Shown one piece after another: positions 15,610 through 24,289 of a DNA stretch of 64,000 bases; position 1 is the stretch's first letter; each line of letters starts with the position of its first letter. The translations under genes and the position numbers were made by a program. A model generated the notes under the pieces. It saw only the letters and a list, made by a program, of their open reading frames with translations, was not told the DNA's origin and searched no databases. The DNA is from a virus, in IMG/VR virus record IMGVR_UViG_3300020442_000013, positions 37,245 through 101,244 of that record. One strand, 5' to 3'.

Positions 15610-16821
15610 TTATAAAGTTTGTACCTTTACACGGTTAAATGGACTAATATCAGTATCATAATGTATTATCAAATCCAAAGGATTTACATAATCAGATACT
15701 TTGGCATGCATTCTTACACTACCAAAAGTTAAAACTGTATTAGGTCTCCATTCGCTCTTAAGTAACGGTTTAGGAAACTTATTGCTATTAATATACACTA
15801 CTTTTGTGTTTGTGTCAAGTGGATTATTTAATTTGTTCAATTTAACATATTCATTAAATTCTCGATTTATTCCTTTGTCATTGTCTACCCTAAATAAAAC
15901 ACTCATATCTTGTTTAAAAATTATATTATTCAGACCTTTGTTAATTTTTACTAATCCTTCTAAGGGCGATTCTATTGGTAAAATTACTAATAAAGGAAAT
16001 CTATTCAATTCTAATAAACTTTCTAAAACACGTTCTATAGGATATACATTTGGTGGTACTACTACATTGTATTCTTGCCGTGTTACAATTTTCTTACTCA
16101 AAACAGTTAAAGCATTTAAACTATCTTCTAGCTCTTGTTGGTCGAAATGATAAAGGCCAAGTTGATCTTTGCGGTCATTATATATTGCTAGATTATCTTT
16201 TGTAGGCTCGCCAATTGACGAGATCATAAAATTAATTGCTTTGTCAGAAAGATTTTTTAGTTTGAAAGAATAAATGCCTGGTATATAATCGTCTTCGTTA
16301 TTACTCATTGCTTCTACCTTTTCATAAAAAGTTAACAACTCAGGTTGTATATCAAAGTTGCTATTTTTAAAATTTTGTATTACTTTAAATACATTCTGTT
16401 CATTAAAAGGAAAATAATGTATTTTATTTTTGCTATCATATATATGGCCCTGGGTGCCTGACTTTGCCTTTTCAATCGCGTTAATTAGTTTTTTGTTGAA
16501 TATAAATTTTACTGCAATAACAAGTTCTTCAGCGTTGTTATATTGTAATGTTATGGATTTTTCTCTGTCTAATTTTCTTAAAGGAATGCGTAGATTGTCT
16601 AACGAATCGTGTATGTTATGGTCATACATATCATTATAACAAACAAGTTTTGTCTTTAACAATGCATGTTGTCTATCAGTAAGACCTATACCTCTTACAG
16701 TTTGTCTACCTATGCTTGTAAGTATAGTATAATCTTCTTTCTTCATTGTAAATTTTCCAGGTTCTGCGTTCTGAAATCCTACAAGAAGTTCAAGACAATC
16801 CTCTATAGTTTTTGTATTCAT
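15610..16821 (-). CDS. UvsW-linked protein of unknown function
   Basis: 403 aa from the ATG at 16821, the first gene of the uvsW operon. The C-terminal third has patterned beta-alpha segments (FPLLVILPIESP, TKVVYINSNK, NTVLTFGSVRM) that look like a degenerate helicase or nucleotide-binding domain with no P-loop. I believe this gene accompanies uvsW in marine T4-like phages. A strong sigma70-type promoter ends 6 nt before this ATG and there is no ribosome site, so the mRNA is probably leaderless; a start at 16836 would be upstream of the expected +1. Confidence 0.7.
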   Translation of the reverse strand: MNTKTIEDCLELLVGFQNAEPGKFTMKKEDYTILTSIGRQTVRGIGLTDRQHALLKTKLVCYNDMYDHNIHDSLDNLRIPLRKLDREKSITLQYNNAEELVIAVKFIFNKKLINAIEKAKSGTQGHIYDSKNKIHYFPFNEQNVFKVIQNFKNSNFDIQPELLTFYEKVEAMSNNEDDYIPGIYSFKLKNLSDKAINFMISSIGEPTKDNLAIYNDRKDQLGLYHFDQQELEDSLNALTVLSKKIVTRQEYNVVVPPNVYPIERVLESLLELNRFPLLVILPIESPLEGLVKINKGLNNIIFKQDMSVLFRVDNDKGINREFNEYVKLNKLNNPLDTNTKVVYINSNKFPKPLLKSEWRPNTVLTFGSVRMHAKVSDYVNPLDLIIHYDTDISPFNRVKVQTL

Positions 16822-16827
16822 GTATAC

Positions 16828-16856
16828 ATTATACAAGATTATAACTTAAAAGTCAA
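16828..16856 (-). promoter_or_regulatory. Early-type promoter of the uvsW operon
   Basis: TTGACT (16851-16856), 17-nt spacer, TATAAT (16828-16833) on the minus strand. The -10 box ends 6 nt before the ATG at 16821. Identical in layout to the gp61 promoter. Confidence 0.8.
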
Positions 16857-17672
16857 GTGTTTATGCGGTATTCCTGCAGATATTTCTTCGATAGTGTATT
16901 CTGTATGTGCGTAATCATTAAGCCATTGTTGTCTATCAGTAAGGTTAGGAGAATTAATATCTTTCAAATCTTTGTTTGCAACTTCATATGCTAAACTACT
17001 AGGTCCTGTAAATGCAGGTACGCCTGCAAGTATACTATGTATGCCTGGATTGCTAGACCAACTTACAGTTGCCCATGCACCTTTGAATGACATATCAAAA
17101 TCATCATATGTGTTAGGAATTTTTTTTGGTTCTTGCCTGCGTACATTTTTCCATTCTCGCTCTATGTCTGGTAACCAACATCTTGGGTGTGGCCTAAATA
17201 TTATTGGCAAATTACAATGAAGTTTAATTGTATCAATTGTCTTGATTACCCAATTTGCCATTGACCCCATATTTTTCCATTGTAGACTTTTGTCATGTTG
17301 ACCACAAATTAAAATATGTTCTCCGCTAGTTCTCCAAGGTTGTAATTTAAGTCCTAGTTTTTCGGCTCTACTGCTATCATTTCCTTTAGGGCCAAAATAC
17401 GCATCTCTGTTTATTCCGTTAAGTCCAACTTTCCAGGTTGTACCTCTTTTTATTCCACCAACTTCTAATACAATCGTTGGTTTACCTTGCTCCCAGACTT
17501 CTTTGTTTCTCGCCATTCGACCATGAAACAATACGCTCCAAATAACATTAACATCGGCACTAGGATCATTATACACAACATCAATCCCGTGATGTACACA
17601 GCCGTCAGCAAAAGCACTGAAAACAGGCTGACTATTAAGTGCGCCATAGTCTGTCCATAAACTAACTTTCAT
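16839..17672 (-). CDS. Capsule/LPS-type glycan biosynthesis protein
   Basis: 277 aa. It resembles the GT-B-like polysaccharide biosynthesis proteins also encoded at 18540-19469 and in the C-terminal half of 19456-21159: shared features are an HxPxC/RPHPR strand (FRPHPR), GAWATVSWSSNPG (the others have GAWAVVNHNSSAA and AHCLVTFNSIAA) and GVPAFTGPSSLAYEVAN. In this fold those segments form the donor-sugar pocket. The start at 17672 overlaps the preceding stop; a GTG/ATG at 17687 is possible. Substrate unknown. Three copies of one fold in 4 kb is notable. Confidence 0.7.
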   Translation of the reverse strand: MKVSLWTDYGALNSQPVFSAFADGCVHHGIDVVYNDPSADVNVIWSVLFHGRMARNKEVWEQGKPTIVLEVGGIKRGTTWKVGLNGINRDAYFGPKGNDSSRAEKLGLKLQPWRTSGEHILICGQHDKSLQWKNMGSMANWVIKTIDTIKLHCNLPIIFRPHPRCWLPDIEREWKNVRRQEPKKIPNTYDDFDMSFKGAWATVSWSSNPGIHSILAGVPAFTGPSSLAYEVANKDLKDINSPNLTDRQQWLNDYAHTEYTIEEISAGIPHKHLTFKL

Positions 17673-18501
17673 TCCAGTATGATTCATTTCTTTGGTTAAT
17701 TAAATCTTTTGTTAAACTTTTTCCAGTGTCTTTACGAGCACCTTTGAGATGGTCCATCCATCTACCCAATTCACAGTTAATAAGTGGATGACCACCTCCA
17801 CCTGTAATTGCGCCTTTCATTATCATATCTTCTGTATAATCTAAAACGTTAGAATATTCTATTTTCATTTTATTTAGAATATGTCCAAAAACAAAACTAT
17901 CATGCCATTCTTCTAATAAAAAAATTCCGTTTTCTGCATCTTCATATACTCTTTCAAATTCTGCCATAAATTTTTTACATATTTCATTCTTAACATTTAA
18001 ACCGTAAAATCCACATTCTGGCCATGTTTGAGAACCTTTGCCTCTACCAACATATGTTATCCATTTATCATTTGGCAATAGTTCAGCAAACTGTTCATAA
18101 GTCCAAGCACTATGAATAAACGTATCTGCATCCATCCATATACACCAGTCCTTAGAGCGTCTTACAGCGTCATACACAGCATATGTTTTGTTAGCGAACC
18201 GTATGGCATCCCATTTAAATTCTTTATGATGATCCCTTGGTCTGCGTTCTGGCCACGGGCATTTACCATTTGCCTTAGGAACATTTTTCCATTTGTTTTT
18301 AAAATTATTTAATTTTGGTAATGCTTCAAAAGAATCTAATATAGTTATTTGTTCAGGATCAGGATTTACTGGGTTACAAGATTCTGCATATACTAGTAGT
18401 TTGATACGTTTGTCAACCTGTTCTGCAAAACTATTTAAAAAACGCTGTCCATATTTGTCCAATCCTGGTTGGTGAAAAGTTGTCAGCACTAATATTTCCA
18501 T
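17662..18501 (-). CDS. Glycosyltransferase (GT-A-like)
   Basis: 279 aa. A DxD metal-binding motif (WMDADTFI) follows a nucleotide-sugar-type N-terminal domain, and the C-terminal half has GCGFYG-like and GGGGHPLI segments. The shape fits a single-domain GT-A transferase acting on nucleotide sugars in the cytoplasm. The start at 18501 (AAGGA 9 nt upstream) is preferred to one at 18570, which would lie inside the next gene. Acceptor and donor unknown; the neighbours suggest LPS or virion glycan. Confidence 0.75.
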   Translation of the reverse strand: MEILVLTTFHQPGLDKYGQRFLNSFAEQVDKRIKLLVYAESCNPVNPDPEQITILDSFEALPKLNNFKNKWKNVPKANGKCPWPERRPRDHHKEFKWDAIRFANKTYAVYDAVRRSKDWCIWMDADTFIHSAWTYEQFAELLPNDKWITYVGRGKGSQTWPECGFYGLNVKNEICKKFMAEFERVYEDAENGIFLLEEWHDSFVFGHILNKMKIEYSNVLDYTEDMIMKGAITGGGGHPLINCELGRWMDHLKGARKDTGKSLTKDLINQRNESYWNES

Positions 18502-18539
18502 TTCATTAAATCCTTGTGTTAATTGCCATGCATTAAATG

Positions 18540-19469
18540 TCAAATAAATTCTCTCATATGTCGCCAGCATGAGCCATTTCTAAGTTCTTCAAAATTCCAA
18601 TGGAACATACTAATTCTTTGCAACCATTTCAATCTATCAAAGTGATCAGGTCTTTCTATTTTACTAAAATCTGTATTTGCAACTTCTCTGCATTGACTGT
18701 CTATAGGATCTGTTAAGAATGCATGAAAACCTTTTGCAATTGGACCAACTGCTGCACTACTATTATGATTTACTACAGCCCAAGCTCCTTGTAGATCTTG
18801 ATCAAGAGTTCTTCCAGGCAAACTTAATTCAACATTAGAAAAATGCTCTAATGGATGTCCTGGTCTTTTGGCAAGGTAATCAACTGCAAGTTTATCTCCA
18901 GGATGACTGCGGATAATTATTTTTCTATCTGTATATCTTTGTATTAATTGGATAGTATCCTGCATCCATTGCACTACATCATAACCTTTCATACTCCAGC
19001 CACCTTGTCTTTGGCACATTAACACTATATGATTTCCTGTACGTGTATATTCAGATATTGGTAAACCTAAAGTTTTAGAAATAATACGCCAGCGTTTTTC
19101 GTTGATTGTTGTATCACAATACTTTCCTGTTGTTGGAAATATACCATCAAAGCTATATCTTAAATAGCCTTTAGTATTATTTGGATCATGAAATAAAAAT
19201 AAATTTGCATCAGCTGTTATTGTATGTCGTCCGTATTCTTTTTGTGTTCTAATAACATTATGTCTTAAACGTAAATGTGGTGTAGTAATTTTATCATACA
19301 CCCATCCTTGTATCATACCAGCATCACATTCGATCAAATTATCATGTGTATGAACAATTCCTGTATCTCCGGCCTGACGAACACCCTCAGCAAAATCAAA
19401 TAAAAGTTGCTCTTTTTGAGGGTTTATGTTCTTACCTGGAACAGTTTTTAAGTAACTAACTACCTTCAT
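18540..19469 (-). CDS. Capsule/LPS-type glycan biosynthesis protein
   Basis: 309 aa from the ATG at 19469, which overlaps the stop of the preceding gene by 14 nt. It is a paralogue of 16839-17672 (IIIRSHPGDK strand, GAWAVVNHNSSAAVGPIAKG donor pocket, EVANTDFSKIERP). No membrane segments. Likely a cytoplasmic GT-B-fold transferase for surface or virion glycan; exact role unknown. A 38-nt gap separates it from the next gene. Confidence 0.7.
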   Translation of the reverse strand: MKVVSYLKTVPGKNINPQKEQLLFDFAEGVRQAGDTGIVHTHDNLIECDAGMIQGWVYDKITTPHLRLRHNVIRTQKEYGRHTITADANLFLFHDPNNTKGYLRYSFDGIFPTTGKYCDTTINEKRWRIISKTLGLPISEYTRTGNHIVLMCQRQGGWSMKGYDVVQWMQDTIQLIQRYTDRKIIIRSHPGDKLAVDYLAKRPGHPLEHFSNVELSLPGRTLDQDLQGAWAVVNHNSSAAVGPIAKGFHAFLTDPIDSQCREVANTDFSKIERPDHFDRLKWLQRISMFHWNFEELRNGSCWRHMREFI

Positions 19470-21159
19470 TGAGGATATCCCATGCGTAACCAGAACGAAG
19501 TTCATTTGCAGTAAATTGACAATATGATAAATGTCTTGCAAAAGCATGTACTTCATCTATGCTTGGACGGTTCAAATTTTCAACCTCATTAAGATTTTTG
19601 TTACATAATACACTTGCCGCATTAGGAGCTAAAGCTATAGCTGGAGTGCCAACTAATAATGCCTCTGTGGCTGCAATACTGTTAAATGTAACTAAACAAT
19701 GTGCATCTTTCAGAGCGTCCCATATTGTATTTTGGGTTACTCTTTCTCGCCTTGATGGTTTTAGCCTTACAACTAGTTTTCTATCTGTATGTTTTTTAAG
19801 TTCACTAAGTGTAGTTTCCATCCATTCGTCTACGTTTTGTCCATAGAACTTCATTACTTTTGCACTAGGTGGACATATTAAAACATAGTCGCCTCTTTTA
19901 AATTTACTAGGTCTCCATCCTAATCGATGTAACCTATCGTCTGGTCGTTCTACTATAGGCCCTAAGTTTTGTAAATTATTTTTTGTTACACGATGATAGT
20001 CTTTCCTTGTAGTCCATATAGGTTGCATATATCCTGTATCAATTGCATAAAAATCTCTTCCAGTTTCCCTACAAAATTTTATAGCTTTTTGTCCTCCGCC
20101 GCCTAAGCCTCTAATAACTAAGGCGTTTTTGGTTTTTGATTCTCTATCAAAATCACTAATTACTCCTCCGCTACCAAGTATAAAGTCTTCGCAAAAAGGA
20201 TCGTAGGCAAGTCCTTTAGACTTTTCGCTTAATGGGCTGAATTCAGGTTTGTTAATAGCCGCAACTTTTATCCCCATTGTTTCCTCCTTTATTCTTTTTA
20301 TTTCATCTTTTGTCTTATAAACGACTTCGTCTGGATCGGAGAGTTCATGCAAACATAGTGTTAAGTATTTCTTTGCATTCCAATTTAATGTCAAGTCATC
20401 AATGTTTACTCTTTCCTGTTGTCTCCTCTCTTCTTTCTTCTCCATCTTTACAATTTTTTTTTGGTAGTAATCAGCTTGTACACTTATCCAATCTAATGCA
20501 TATTCACATTCTTTACATTCCTCAAACCAAGGACCGCCTTCAGTATAATGTAATGCTTTGGGCTTTCCGTCTTTTGGTTCTTTGTACCATCCTACTAACC
20601 AATTCCATTCGTGTGTTATTTTACCAACAAACTTATCTGGTAACCAGCTAAATCTATGCAAGTATGCTCCTGTAGTATCAGCATGATTAATCAAATCTAA
20701 TGTTACTGCTTTATTCGATGCATGACCGCAGTTCCATAAAACCATACTTGACCAATTTTTTCTTGGATAGGGTAATTGTGCTTTACCATCCATCTTTTCA
20801 CCTTCTTTAGGAGTGTAGTCATGATGGGCACACATTACTGCATACTTGTCGTCAGCAAGAGCAAATAAATCTGCTACATCTTGCTTAAATATAAAATCAC
20901 AATCAATGAACAATGCCCAACCTGAATAGTCAGTTAGGAAAGGCACAAGAAATCTTGTAAATGTAAACTCTGTAGAACCTAGCTTATCTTCATCACGCCA
21001 ATACCAATTTTGACTGCGTAATTTGTCTTGTCTTAAAGGAATGACTTCAACAGGTACTGATGCAGTATTGTAAATGCTTTGTTTACATACTTCAAAAGCA
21101 ATATCTTCTCTACTGTCATATCCTACAAATATTTTTAATGGTTTAATCTCTTCGCTCAA
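19456..21159 (-). CDS. Two-domain glycosyltransferase (GT-A plus GT-B-like)
   Basis: 567 aa from a TTG at 21159, chosen because GGAGG lies 6 nt upstream; no ATG fits. The N-terminal half (about 1-260) is GT-A-like: IFVGYDSREDIAFEVC opens the nucleotide-sugar domain and FIDCDF is the DxD motif. A coiled linker (KKEERRQQERV) leads to a C-terminal half that is a third copy of the fold at 16839 and 18540 (VVRLKPSRRERV, CLVTFNSIAATEALLVGTPA). A fusion of two transferases suggests successive sugar additions. The N-terminus overlaps the preceding fusion gene by 17 nt. Confidence 0.72.
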   Translation of the reverse strand: MSEEIKPLKIFVGYDSREDIAFEVCKQSIYNTASVPVEVIPLRQDKLRSQNWYWRDEDKLGSTEFTFTRFLVPFLTDYSGWALFIDCDFIFKQDVADLFALADDKYAVMCAHHDYTPKEGEKMDGKAQLPYPRKNWSSMVLWNCGHASNKAVTLDLINHADTTGAYLHRFSWLPDKFVGKITHEWNWLVGWYKEPKDGKPKALHYTEGGPWFEECKECEYALDWISVQADYYQKKIVKMEKKEERRQQERVNIDDLTLNWNAKKYLTLCLHELSDPDEVVYKTKDEIKRIKEETMGIKVAAINKPEFSPLSEKSKGLAYDPFCEDFILGSGGVISDFDRESKTKNALVIRGLGGGGQKAIKFCRETGRDFYAIDTGYMQPIWTTRKDYHRVTKNNLQNLGPIVERPDDRLHRLGWRPSKFKRGDYVLICPPSAKVMKFYGQNVDEWMETTLSELKKHTDRKLVVRLKPSRRERVTQNTIWDALKDAHCLVTFNSIAATEALLVGTPAIALAPNAASVLCNKNLNEVENLNRPSIDEVHAFARHLSYCQFTANELRSGYAWDILNEGS

Positions 21160-21916
21160 TATCTTCCTCCACACACTTCTCCCCATACTGTACTTCTAGT
21201 ATATGACAATGCTCGTCAAAGGGGTTACTTGCCTTATGCCATACTTCACATCCTATAGAATAACCATTTGTACATTCTGATAAAGTTACTGTATCTTTGT
21301 TAGAATTATATTCTGTATCTAAAACACATTTTCCTTTAAGTACATACCAGTGTTCTGATCTAAAATAATGTTTTTGATCAGATAATGATCGTCCAGGTGT
21401 TATTACTAATTCTTTAACTTTATATTTTATTTTATCATCTAAAACTCTGTACCATCCCCAATTACGGACAGTTTTTGGGTTTTTCCATTCTTCTAAAATC
21501 CAACTACTGCTGTTCTTTTTAGTTTTTCCTCCTACGCCATAAACAAAACTTACATTTGGGTAATCTCCATATGTAGCTTCTTCAGGCACATTACCTTGAT
21601 TTCTGTCGCCACCGTTGGCAAATATTATATGTGTTTTACTACTATTTGTTGACAATAATTTAAAAATAGCTCCACCCGCATCATCAAATTTGTCATCGTT
21701 CATTACTTCAATTACTTGATCAACCATTGAAAGATTTTCTATAATAGCACAACGTTCTTTGAAAGGCATAAAAGGTCTACCTTTTTTACGTGTTAGCCAA
21801 TCATCACTGTTAACCCCTACTACTAACTTGTCACCTAATTTTTTTGCTTCACGGAAATAATCAATGTGTCCAGAATGTAAAGGATCAAAGCCGCCAGTGA
21901 CCAAAACTAATTTCAT
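21143..21916 (-). CDS. Nucleotidyltransferase-cupin fusion
   Basis: 257 aa, two domains. Residues 1-150 are a cytidylyltransferase-like domain with GGFDPLHSGH (8-17, the HxGH catalytic motif) and VVGVNSDDWL, similar to HldE domain 2 and glycerol-3-phosphate cytidylyltransferases. Residues 165-250 match the mannose-6-phosphate isomerase type II cupin: PGRSLSDQKHYFRSEHWYVL and LEVQYGEKCVEEDIER. In bacteria that cupin is normally fused to a GDP-mannose pyrophosphorylase, so this pairing is unusual. Expected to activate and isomerise a sugar phosphate for the glycan cluster; substrate unknown. Confidence 0.85.
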   Translation of the reverse strand: MKLVLVTGGFDPLHSGHIDYFREAKKLGDKLVVGVNSDDWLTRKKGRPFMPFKERCAIIENLSMVDQVIEVMNDDKFDDAGGAIFKLLSTNSSKTHIIFANGGDRNQGNVPEEATYGDYPNVSFVYGVGGKTKKNSSSWILEEWKNPKTVRNWGWYRVLDDKIKYKVKELVITPGRSLSDQKHYFRSEHWYVLKGKCVLDTEYNSNKDTVTLSECTNGYSIGCEVWHKASNPFDEHCHILEVQYGEKCVEEDIERRD

Positions 21917-22095
21917 CTACCTAACCATCTCCTTGCCGCGTCAATTGGATTGCGTAAGCCTTCATAAGTTTTATCAATAAAGTCTATATGTCTACTTAAT
22001 TTTTCGTCTAATTTTTCTTGATTCTTTTCAATCTTATCAAGTTGTTTTTTTAACTTGTCTATTTTATCTAATATTAAAATTTCATGAGGTTGCAT
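21913..22095 (-). CDS. Small coiled-coil protein
   Basis: 60 aa from the ATG at 22095; GGATGG precedes it and the upstream gene stops at 22097. Residues about 5-40 are a strong heptad coiled coil (LDKIDKLKKQLDKIEKNQEKL), ending in a basic tail RRWLGR. Likely an oligomerising accessory protein; no family. Confidence 0.6.
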   Translation of the reverse strand: MQPHEILILDKIDKLKKQLDKIEKNQEKLDEKLSRHIDFIDKTYEGLRNPIDAARRWLGR

Positions 22096-22096
22096 T

Positions 22097-22723
22097 TTAC
22101 CATCCAAATATATAATCACGTCTTACATTAGTAATTTCTTTTGCACCGTGACGTTTTAAAAATTCTCCTGCACAATATTCTGTATCAGAATGTTGTTCTA
22201 CTATTACTATAGGTTTGTATTTTAGAATTGTTTGTATACTGCCTTCTAGAATCGGAAGTTCATGTCTTTCGCAATCTATTTTAATTAAGCCAAATTTAGG
22301 CAAATCTAAATCATCTAACTTTTTAACTTCGAATGCACCTACACCAAATGTATTTTCATTTACATGACTGTTACCTGTGTTTATACTGTCATAAATCATA
22401 TCAACAGTTGTAGCAGTTTTACCTAGTGCATATTTGTTTATAATCACTGGTAAATCTTTTACATTTAATTCTAAACATTCTAAAACTTGTGGCATTGGTT
22501 CGTATGCTATTACTTGTTTGAATTTTTCCGTTAATGGTTTTGCCCAAAATCCTACATTTGCACCAACGTCAATAGCAAGGTCAAAATCAGTTATATATTT
22601 GTATGCTTCATCTCTAACATCATCTTGATATTCAGCAGGGCCGCCTTGGCTGATTCTTTTTGTAATCATTCTGTAAAAGTGATTGTCAGTATCAGGCATC
22701 CAATAATTATATACTTGCTTCAT
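22097..22723 (-). CDS. FkbM-family methyltransferase
   Basis: 208 aa SAM-dependent O-methyltransferase. Family signs are DVGANVGFW (about 52-60), AYEPMPQVLECLELN, and the late segment IKIDCERHELPILEG that closes the FkbM fold. These enzymes usually methylate sugars on glycans or natural products. Its neighbours (nucleotidyltransferase, glycosyltransferases) fit glycan methylation. It starts 1 nt after the next gene's stop codon. Confidence 0.85.
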   Translation of the reverse strand: MKQVYNYWMPDTDNHFYRMITKRISQGGPAEYQDDVRDEAYKYITDFDLAIDVGANVGFWAKPLTEKFKQVIAYEPMPQVLECLELNVKDLPVIINKYALGKTATTVDMIYDSINTGNSHVNENTFGVGAFEVKKLDDLDLPKFGLIKIDCERHELPILEGSIQTILKYKPIVIVEQHSDTEYCAGEFLKRHGAKEITNVRRDYIFGW

Positions 22724-22724
22724 G

Positions 22725-23276
22725 TTAAACTTTCTTTAAATATACAATATATTTTACTACAAATATTTCAGGAGCCTTTTTCAACTTTACCCAACGTTCT
22801 GTTATATCTTCACTAATAAGTTCCCAACCATGTTCTTTATTTTTAGTTTCAATTAAAGATTTCCACCATTTAGGTTTTTCAATTATTAAATGTGCATTTC
22901 TACCATCACTTAGTTTTTTCTTTGCAGGATGGCAAGCAATAAGGTGATATTGATACTTGTCTGCAATGCTATATAAATTGTTTAAAACACTTTCTAATTG
23001 ATCTGGCTCGATATGTTCTAACACATCACTGCTATAAACTAAGTCTGCTTTTTTTGGTAAATCAATAGGAGATGTTACAGGGTCATAATTGTATACTTGA
23101 TTTGATTCTTCTAATTGCTTAAAAGGCATGCCTTTACCGCAACCAAAATCTAATATAGATTGCAGTTTTTCTTCAGAAATTAATTTTTGTACGCCTTGGG
23201 GAATATTTTTTGCAACTCCAAAACCTTTTCTACTGTGCAGTCTTTGAAGTTCTTTTAAGTATTTTTCTGAATGCAT
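22725..23276 (-). CDS. Class I SAM-dependent methyltransferase
   Basis: 183 aa. Motif I LDFGCGKG (about 42-49), an acidic strand end (YNYDPVT) and motif VYSSDVLEHI (about 80-89) are typical of small-molecule or sugar methyltransferases. The ATG follows AAAGAGG, and late-type motifs lie 27-34 and 55-62 nt upstream. With the FkbM gene it may methylate the same glycan. Substrate unknown. Confidence 0.82.
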   Translation of the reverse strand: MHSEKYLKELQRLHSRKGFGVAKNIPQGVQKLISEEKLQSILDFGCGKGMPFKQLEESNQVYNYDPVTSPIDLPKKADLVYSSDVLEHIEPDQLESVLNNLYSIADKYQYHLIACHPAKKKLSDGRNAHLIIEKPKWWKSLIETKNKEHGWELISEDITERWVKLKKAPEIFVVKYIVYLKKV

Positions 23277-23302
23277 AAGACCTCTTTCATATAATTATAT
23301 AT

Positions 23303-23310
23303 TACTTATC
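23303..23310 (-). promoter_or_regulatory. Variant late promoter (GATAAGTA)
   Basis: One base from GATAAATA on the minus strand, 26 nt before the methyltransferase ATG at 23276. The same variant occurs at 34921-34928. Confidence 0.4.
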
Positions 23311-23330
23311 TCACGCATTTGAAGGAGGGT

Positions 23331-23338
23331 TATTTATA
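23331..23338 (-). promoter_or_regulatory. Late promoter (TATAAATA)
   Basis: Exact late octamer on the minus strand. It overlaps the UvsY stop codon, 54 nt before the methyltransferase ATG. It may be a true promoter or chance in AT-rich coding sequence. Confidence 0.5.
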
Positions 23339-23789
23339 GGCTTGCGTCTTCCATGCCAGCAACTCTTAATTTAACTACGTTTGTAATTTGCCACTGTTTC
23401 TGATCTAATCCTTTAAGTAGACCAAGCCATTTATTACGTAATAATGCAAATTCGTTTATGATTTTTTCATAGTCTACTACATCTGCTTCGCCATCTACGT
23501 ACTTTTCAACGTCTCTGCTAGACAAAGCTCTTTGATAGTTTTCAAGATATTTTTTAAAGAATGAACTACGTAATCTTCTCAATTCAATATTTAAATAATT
23601 TAGGATTGCTTCGATTTCTTGTAGTTGATTAAATCTATGTTCAACTATTCCTGGCATTTGTGATGCTTGTTTTTCAACACTACCTTTAAGTTTTACTTCT
23701 AATCTTGCATCTTGTAATTCACTTTCAAAAAACTTTATTGCTTCAGGAATTTTTGAAACATCTCTTGCTACTTCTGAATACCAACCCAT
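23334..23789 (-). CDS. uvsY: Recombination mediator UvsY
   Basis: Loads UvsX on gp32-coated ssDNA. 151 aa, mostly helical, with the marine T4-like UvsY signature: QLQEIEAILNYLNIELRRLR (about 55-74), KYLENYQRALSSRDVEKYVD and INEFALLRNKWLGLLKGL. It lies in a block with UvsX and gp32, as expected for a recombination operon. The acidic upstream neighbour is 24289-24528. Confidence 0.88.
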   Translation of the reverse strand: MGWYSEVARDVSKIPEAIKFFESELQDARLEVKLKGSVEKQASQMPGIVEHRFNQLQEIEAILNYLNIELRRLRSSFFKKYLENYQRALSSRDVEKYVDGEADVVDYEKIINEFALLRNKWLGLLKGLDQKQWQITNVVKLRVAGMEDASL

Positions 23790-24289
23790 TAATGTTTCTC
23801 CATAAATAATAGTTCTCGTTTTTGCACAATATCAACTTTATATCCAAACATACCTTTTAAACGGTTGTTTATTGTTCTCTGAACTTGAGTGATGGATCGT
23901 TCTCCAACAGTATCCCAATCGATTAAAGTCCATTTGCCTTTATGCTCAAGCACATTTGCCAATGTCCAATCACCATGCGAATAAGGAAAAGTTTCTTTTA
24001 CATTGTCTATGCAGAATTTACGAAACTTTTCTATAAATTGCGGAGTATGACTGTATTTCATTATAGACGTACCTGGTAAAAATTTATAATCAATAAAGTA
24101 ACTGTGTTTGTTAAAATTGCCATAATCTAAAAGATATCCTGGAAAAATTTTGTGCATAATATCAATGTGTTCTTGCACACTTGATGCGTATAAATGTTGT
24201 TCCCAATCAGCCCCAACCCAAATTTTTCTAATACGATCATTTAATTTGTAAGTATATCTTCCTTTTGAAAGTTTTTTCCTTAGTAACAT
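23789..24289 (-). CDS. Kinase-fold protein (aminoglycoside/choline kinase-like)
   Basis: 166 aa. HGDWTLANVL (105-114) carries the HxDxxxxN catalytic loop (D107, N112) and LIDWD (122-126) the metal-binding Asp D124. These are the two hallmarks of the APH/choline/fructosamine kinase fold. Most of the N-lobe is short, so ATP binding may be unusual. It sits between UvsX/acidic protein and UvsY with stop/start overlaps (TAATG), inside the recombination operon. A kinase or a non-catalytic derivative is possible. Confidence 0.72.
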   Translation of the reverse strand: MLLRKKLSKGRYTYKLNDRIRKIWVGADWEQHLYASSVQEHIDIMHKIFPGYLLDYGNFNKHSYFIDYKFLPGTSIMKYSHTPQFIEKFRKFCIDNVKETFPYSHGDWTLANVLEHKGKWTLIDWDTVGERSITQVQRTINNRLKGMFGYKVDIVQKRELLFMEKH

